Positions 48,914 through 50,114 of a DNA stretch of 50,114 nt are shown here, one piece after another (the stretch's first letter is position 1; each line of letters starts with the position of its first letter). This stretch comes from a virus. Location: positions 1 to 50,114 of the IMG/VR virus record IMGVR_UViG_3300007735_000749. One strand, given 5' to 3'. The notes beneath the pieces were generated by a model. That model did no database searches. It saw nothing but the letters and a program-made list of their open reading frames with translations, and had not been told where the DNA came from. The position numbers and the translations under genes were made by a program.

Positions 48914-49153
48914 ATGACCGACAACATCAAACCATTTATCAAGGCCACAACCCCGCACAACGAGAACGTCATCGCCATGCTGGAGGAGTGGCTGGAGGCA
49001 GCAAAGGACGGGGAGATCATCTCCGTTGGGCTTATCGGCAAGCGAGTCGGCGGGGAGTGGCAAACGTCATTCAGTAGCTCCGATAATCGGCTTGAGGATG
49101 CTGCAATGCTGCTTGAACTGGGTATCCGGCGACTGGGGTTCAAACAAACATGA
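48914..49153 (+). CDS. Small early protein (79 aa)
   Basis: The ATG at 48914 directly follows the previous stop, with a TGGAG site. The product (NVIAMLEEWLEAAKDGEIIS then GEWQTSFSSSDNRLEDAAML) is one alpha/beta unit similar in pattern to many small phage proteins. Function unknown. It overlaps the next gene by ATGA. Confidence 0.76.
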   Translation: MTDNIKPFIKATTPHNENVIAMLEEWLEAAKDGEIISVGLIGKRVGGEWQTSFSSSDNRLEDAAMLLELGIRRLGFKQT

Positions 49154-49278
49154 ACTATCCAATCACTGTCTTACAAGCAGCACTGCTTGCCTTGACCCGC
49201 ATCAACGTCAAGGACGGGCGTATCGAAGAACTTAAACGCGCTATTGCGCTTTTGGAGGGTAAGCGTGATCTGTCCTGA
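49150..49278 (+). CDS. Very small early protein (42 aa)
   Basis: The ATG at 49150 overlaps the upstream stop and the frame ends at TGA 49276-49278. The product is NYPITVLQAALLALTRINVK followed by DGRIEELKRAIALLEGKRDL, two helices. Its final codons contain the ribosome binding site (GGAGGG) and GTG start of the regulator gene, so it may serve for coupled translation. Confidence 0.65.
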   Translation: MNYPITVLQAALLALTRINVKDGRIEELKRAIALLEGKRDLS

Positions 49279-49759
49279 ATGCCAAAGCGGCACTCGGGTT
49301 CACAAGGTTGAAGGCCCGGTACGGATTAGGGCTTGCCTTGGTTGTAGTAAAAGGTTCAGAACCGAAGAAGTTCTGGTCTATGAAATTGGAGGTGAAATGA
49401 CTGAAGAACGACTACTGCAGATCGTACAAGAGCGGGTGAGGCCACAAACCTTTGCCACGCTGGCGAAACACTTTTGCGTCAGTGAAGCTTCTATCTCGAG
49501 AGTGTTAAACAAATTAGAGGAGCAAGGACATGTCAGATATGAGGTCAGAGACGGAAAGAAGTATTGGAGCGCAACAACGCCAAAGGTCAAACAACGGTCA
49601 GACCCAAAGCCGAAAGCCGATCCTGTGGCCCTTTCCAACAGCGGAAGAGTTGTCACGAATCGAATCGCCCGACCGGGCGAAGAAGCCCCCACCCCTAAAC
49701 GCCGAGCCCCGCCCACCCAAATCCGGCAGCAAAGCTGGTTTTCGGCTATTGAGCAATGA
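49265..49759 (+). CDS. Zinc-ribbon plus winged-helix DNA-binding protein (164 aa)
   Basis: The GTG at 49265 has a GGAGGG site five bases upstream and gives a start MICPECQSGT. Cys3, Cys6, Cys24 and Cys27 form a zinc ribbon very like that of NrdR (pattern RIRACLGCSKRFRTEE). Residues of about 45-105 form a winged helix: TEERLLQIVQERVRPQTFAT, then LAKHFCVSEASISRVLNKLE, then a wing with GKKYWSATT. The end is a basic, Pro-rich tail. The NrdR ATP-cone is absent. It is the best candidate for a transcription regulator in the window. Confidence 0.78.
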   Translation: MICPECQSGTRVHKVEGPVRIRACLGCSKRFRTEEVLVYEIGGEMTEERLLQIVQERVRPQTFATLAKHFCVSEASISRVLNKLEEQGHVRYEVRDGKKYWSATTPKVKQRSDPKPKADPVALSNSGRVVTNRIARPGEEAPTPKRRAPPTQIRQQSWFSAIEQ

Positions 49760-49771
49760 GGAGGAAGCGCC

Positions 49772-50035
49772 GTGGTGAAAACACTAGGTGAGCTCTATCA
49801 ACAGTACGAAGTAACTCGTGAAGAGGAAGAGGCTTGGAACATGAAACAAAAGACTGACACCTACACCGACTACGCCGCACCGCTTCTCGAGATGAAGCGC
49901 ATGCTGGCACAGTACGAACAAATGCTGATTGCCAAGCGCTGGGAGGATGCGGTCGCACTGGCTCCCATGATGAACGCTCAGATGCGGCTGCTGACACAGA
50001 CCGTACGTGTGCAGTCCGAGGAGCAACGCTTGTGA
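49772..50035 (+). CDS. Helical early protein (87 aa)
   Basis: GTG codons at 49772 and 49775 follow a GAGGAGGAAG site; the first is used here. The product (KTLGELYQQYEVTREEEEAW then LLEMKRMLAQYEQMLIAKRW) is almost entirely helical and charged, likely coiled coil. The stop overlaps the next GTG. Confidence 0.72.
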   Translation: MVKTLGELYQQYEVTREEEEAWNMKQKTDTYTDYAAPLLEMKRMLAQYEQMLIAKRWEDAVALAPMMNAQMRLLTQTVRVQSEEQRL

Positions 50036-50114
50036 GACGCCGGATCAATGCCAGCAAGCTCGCTCAAACGCTGAAGCACTTCCAACAGGTCGACGAAGTG
50101 ACCGCTGCGCAGCT
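50032..50114 (+). CDS. Partial early gene at right edge
   Basis: A GTG at 50032 follows GAGGAG and overlaps the previous stop. The visible 27 residues (RRRINASKLAQTLKHFQQVD then EVTAAQ) are basic and helical. The gene continues beyond the window, so nothing can be said about function. Confidence 0.6.
   Translation, partial: MRRRINASKLAQTLKHFQQVDEVTAAQ

Overview
This window is part of the genome of a tailed double-stranded DNA phage (Caudoviricetes). It holds two blocks transcribed away from each other from an intergenic region at about 40514-40866. No integrase, excisionase, repressor cluster or bacterial housekeeping gene is visible. No tRNA, CRISPR array or insertion sequence was recognised. 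The host cannot be read from the sequence; GC-rich codons and strong GGAG ribosome binding sites fit a proteobacterium.

The leftward block (positions 1-40513, minus strand) is the late operon, read from right to left. It holds a terminase small-subunit candidate, the terminase large subunit, the portal, a small helical protein, a GroES-like co-chaperonin, a scaffold-like protein, an accessory protein, a decoration-type protein and the major capsid protein. A strong intrinsic terminator follows the capsid gene. Next come two small virion proteins and a lysis cassette: a GH108-type endolysin and several membrane proteins, one of them holin-like. A run of small basic proteins shares C-terminal motifs. 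Then come neck/adaptor proteins, tail and fibre proteins (including a 1726-residue repeat protein and a collar-domain fibre), Gly-rich proteins, and an enormous polyvalent protein of more than 2100 residues with an HEPVH zincin motif that runs off the left edge. The portal, adaptor and tail-hub genes with no tape-measure or sheath protein suggest a short-tailed, podovirus-like particle.

The rightward block (40867-50114, plus strand) is an early or accessory operon of mostly small, unrecognised genes. Recognisable members are a GP88-family protein, a DUF932 protein, a Cys-rich zinc-binding protein and a zinc-ribbon plus winged-helix regulator. Its first half (40800-47200) is full of RNA structure. 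There are two tandem type II hammerhead ribozymes with complete catalytic cores. Ten copies of a CCGGGAC-NNNN-GTCCCGG palindrome are present, one of them inside a coding gene. A second hairpin family, GGGGGC-loop-GCCCCC, and two other perfect hairpins are also present. Most of these sit directly before a GGAGAG ribosome binding site. The second half (47450-50114) has overlapping start and stop codons and none of these elements.

The likely logic is that a strong extended -10 promoter at 40789-40797 starts a polycistronic early transcript. The ribozymes cut it between the first three genes, and the hairpins cap or attenuate the resulting segments, so the small proteins may be made at different levels without separate promoters. 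The two ribozyme copies also share a covarying alternative hairpin that would hide part of the catalytic core. This intergenic RNA system is the most notable content of the window.
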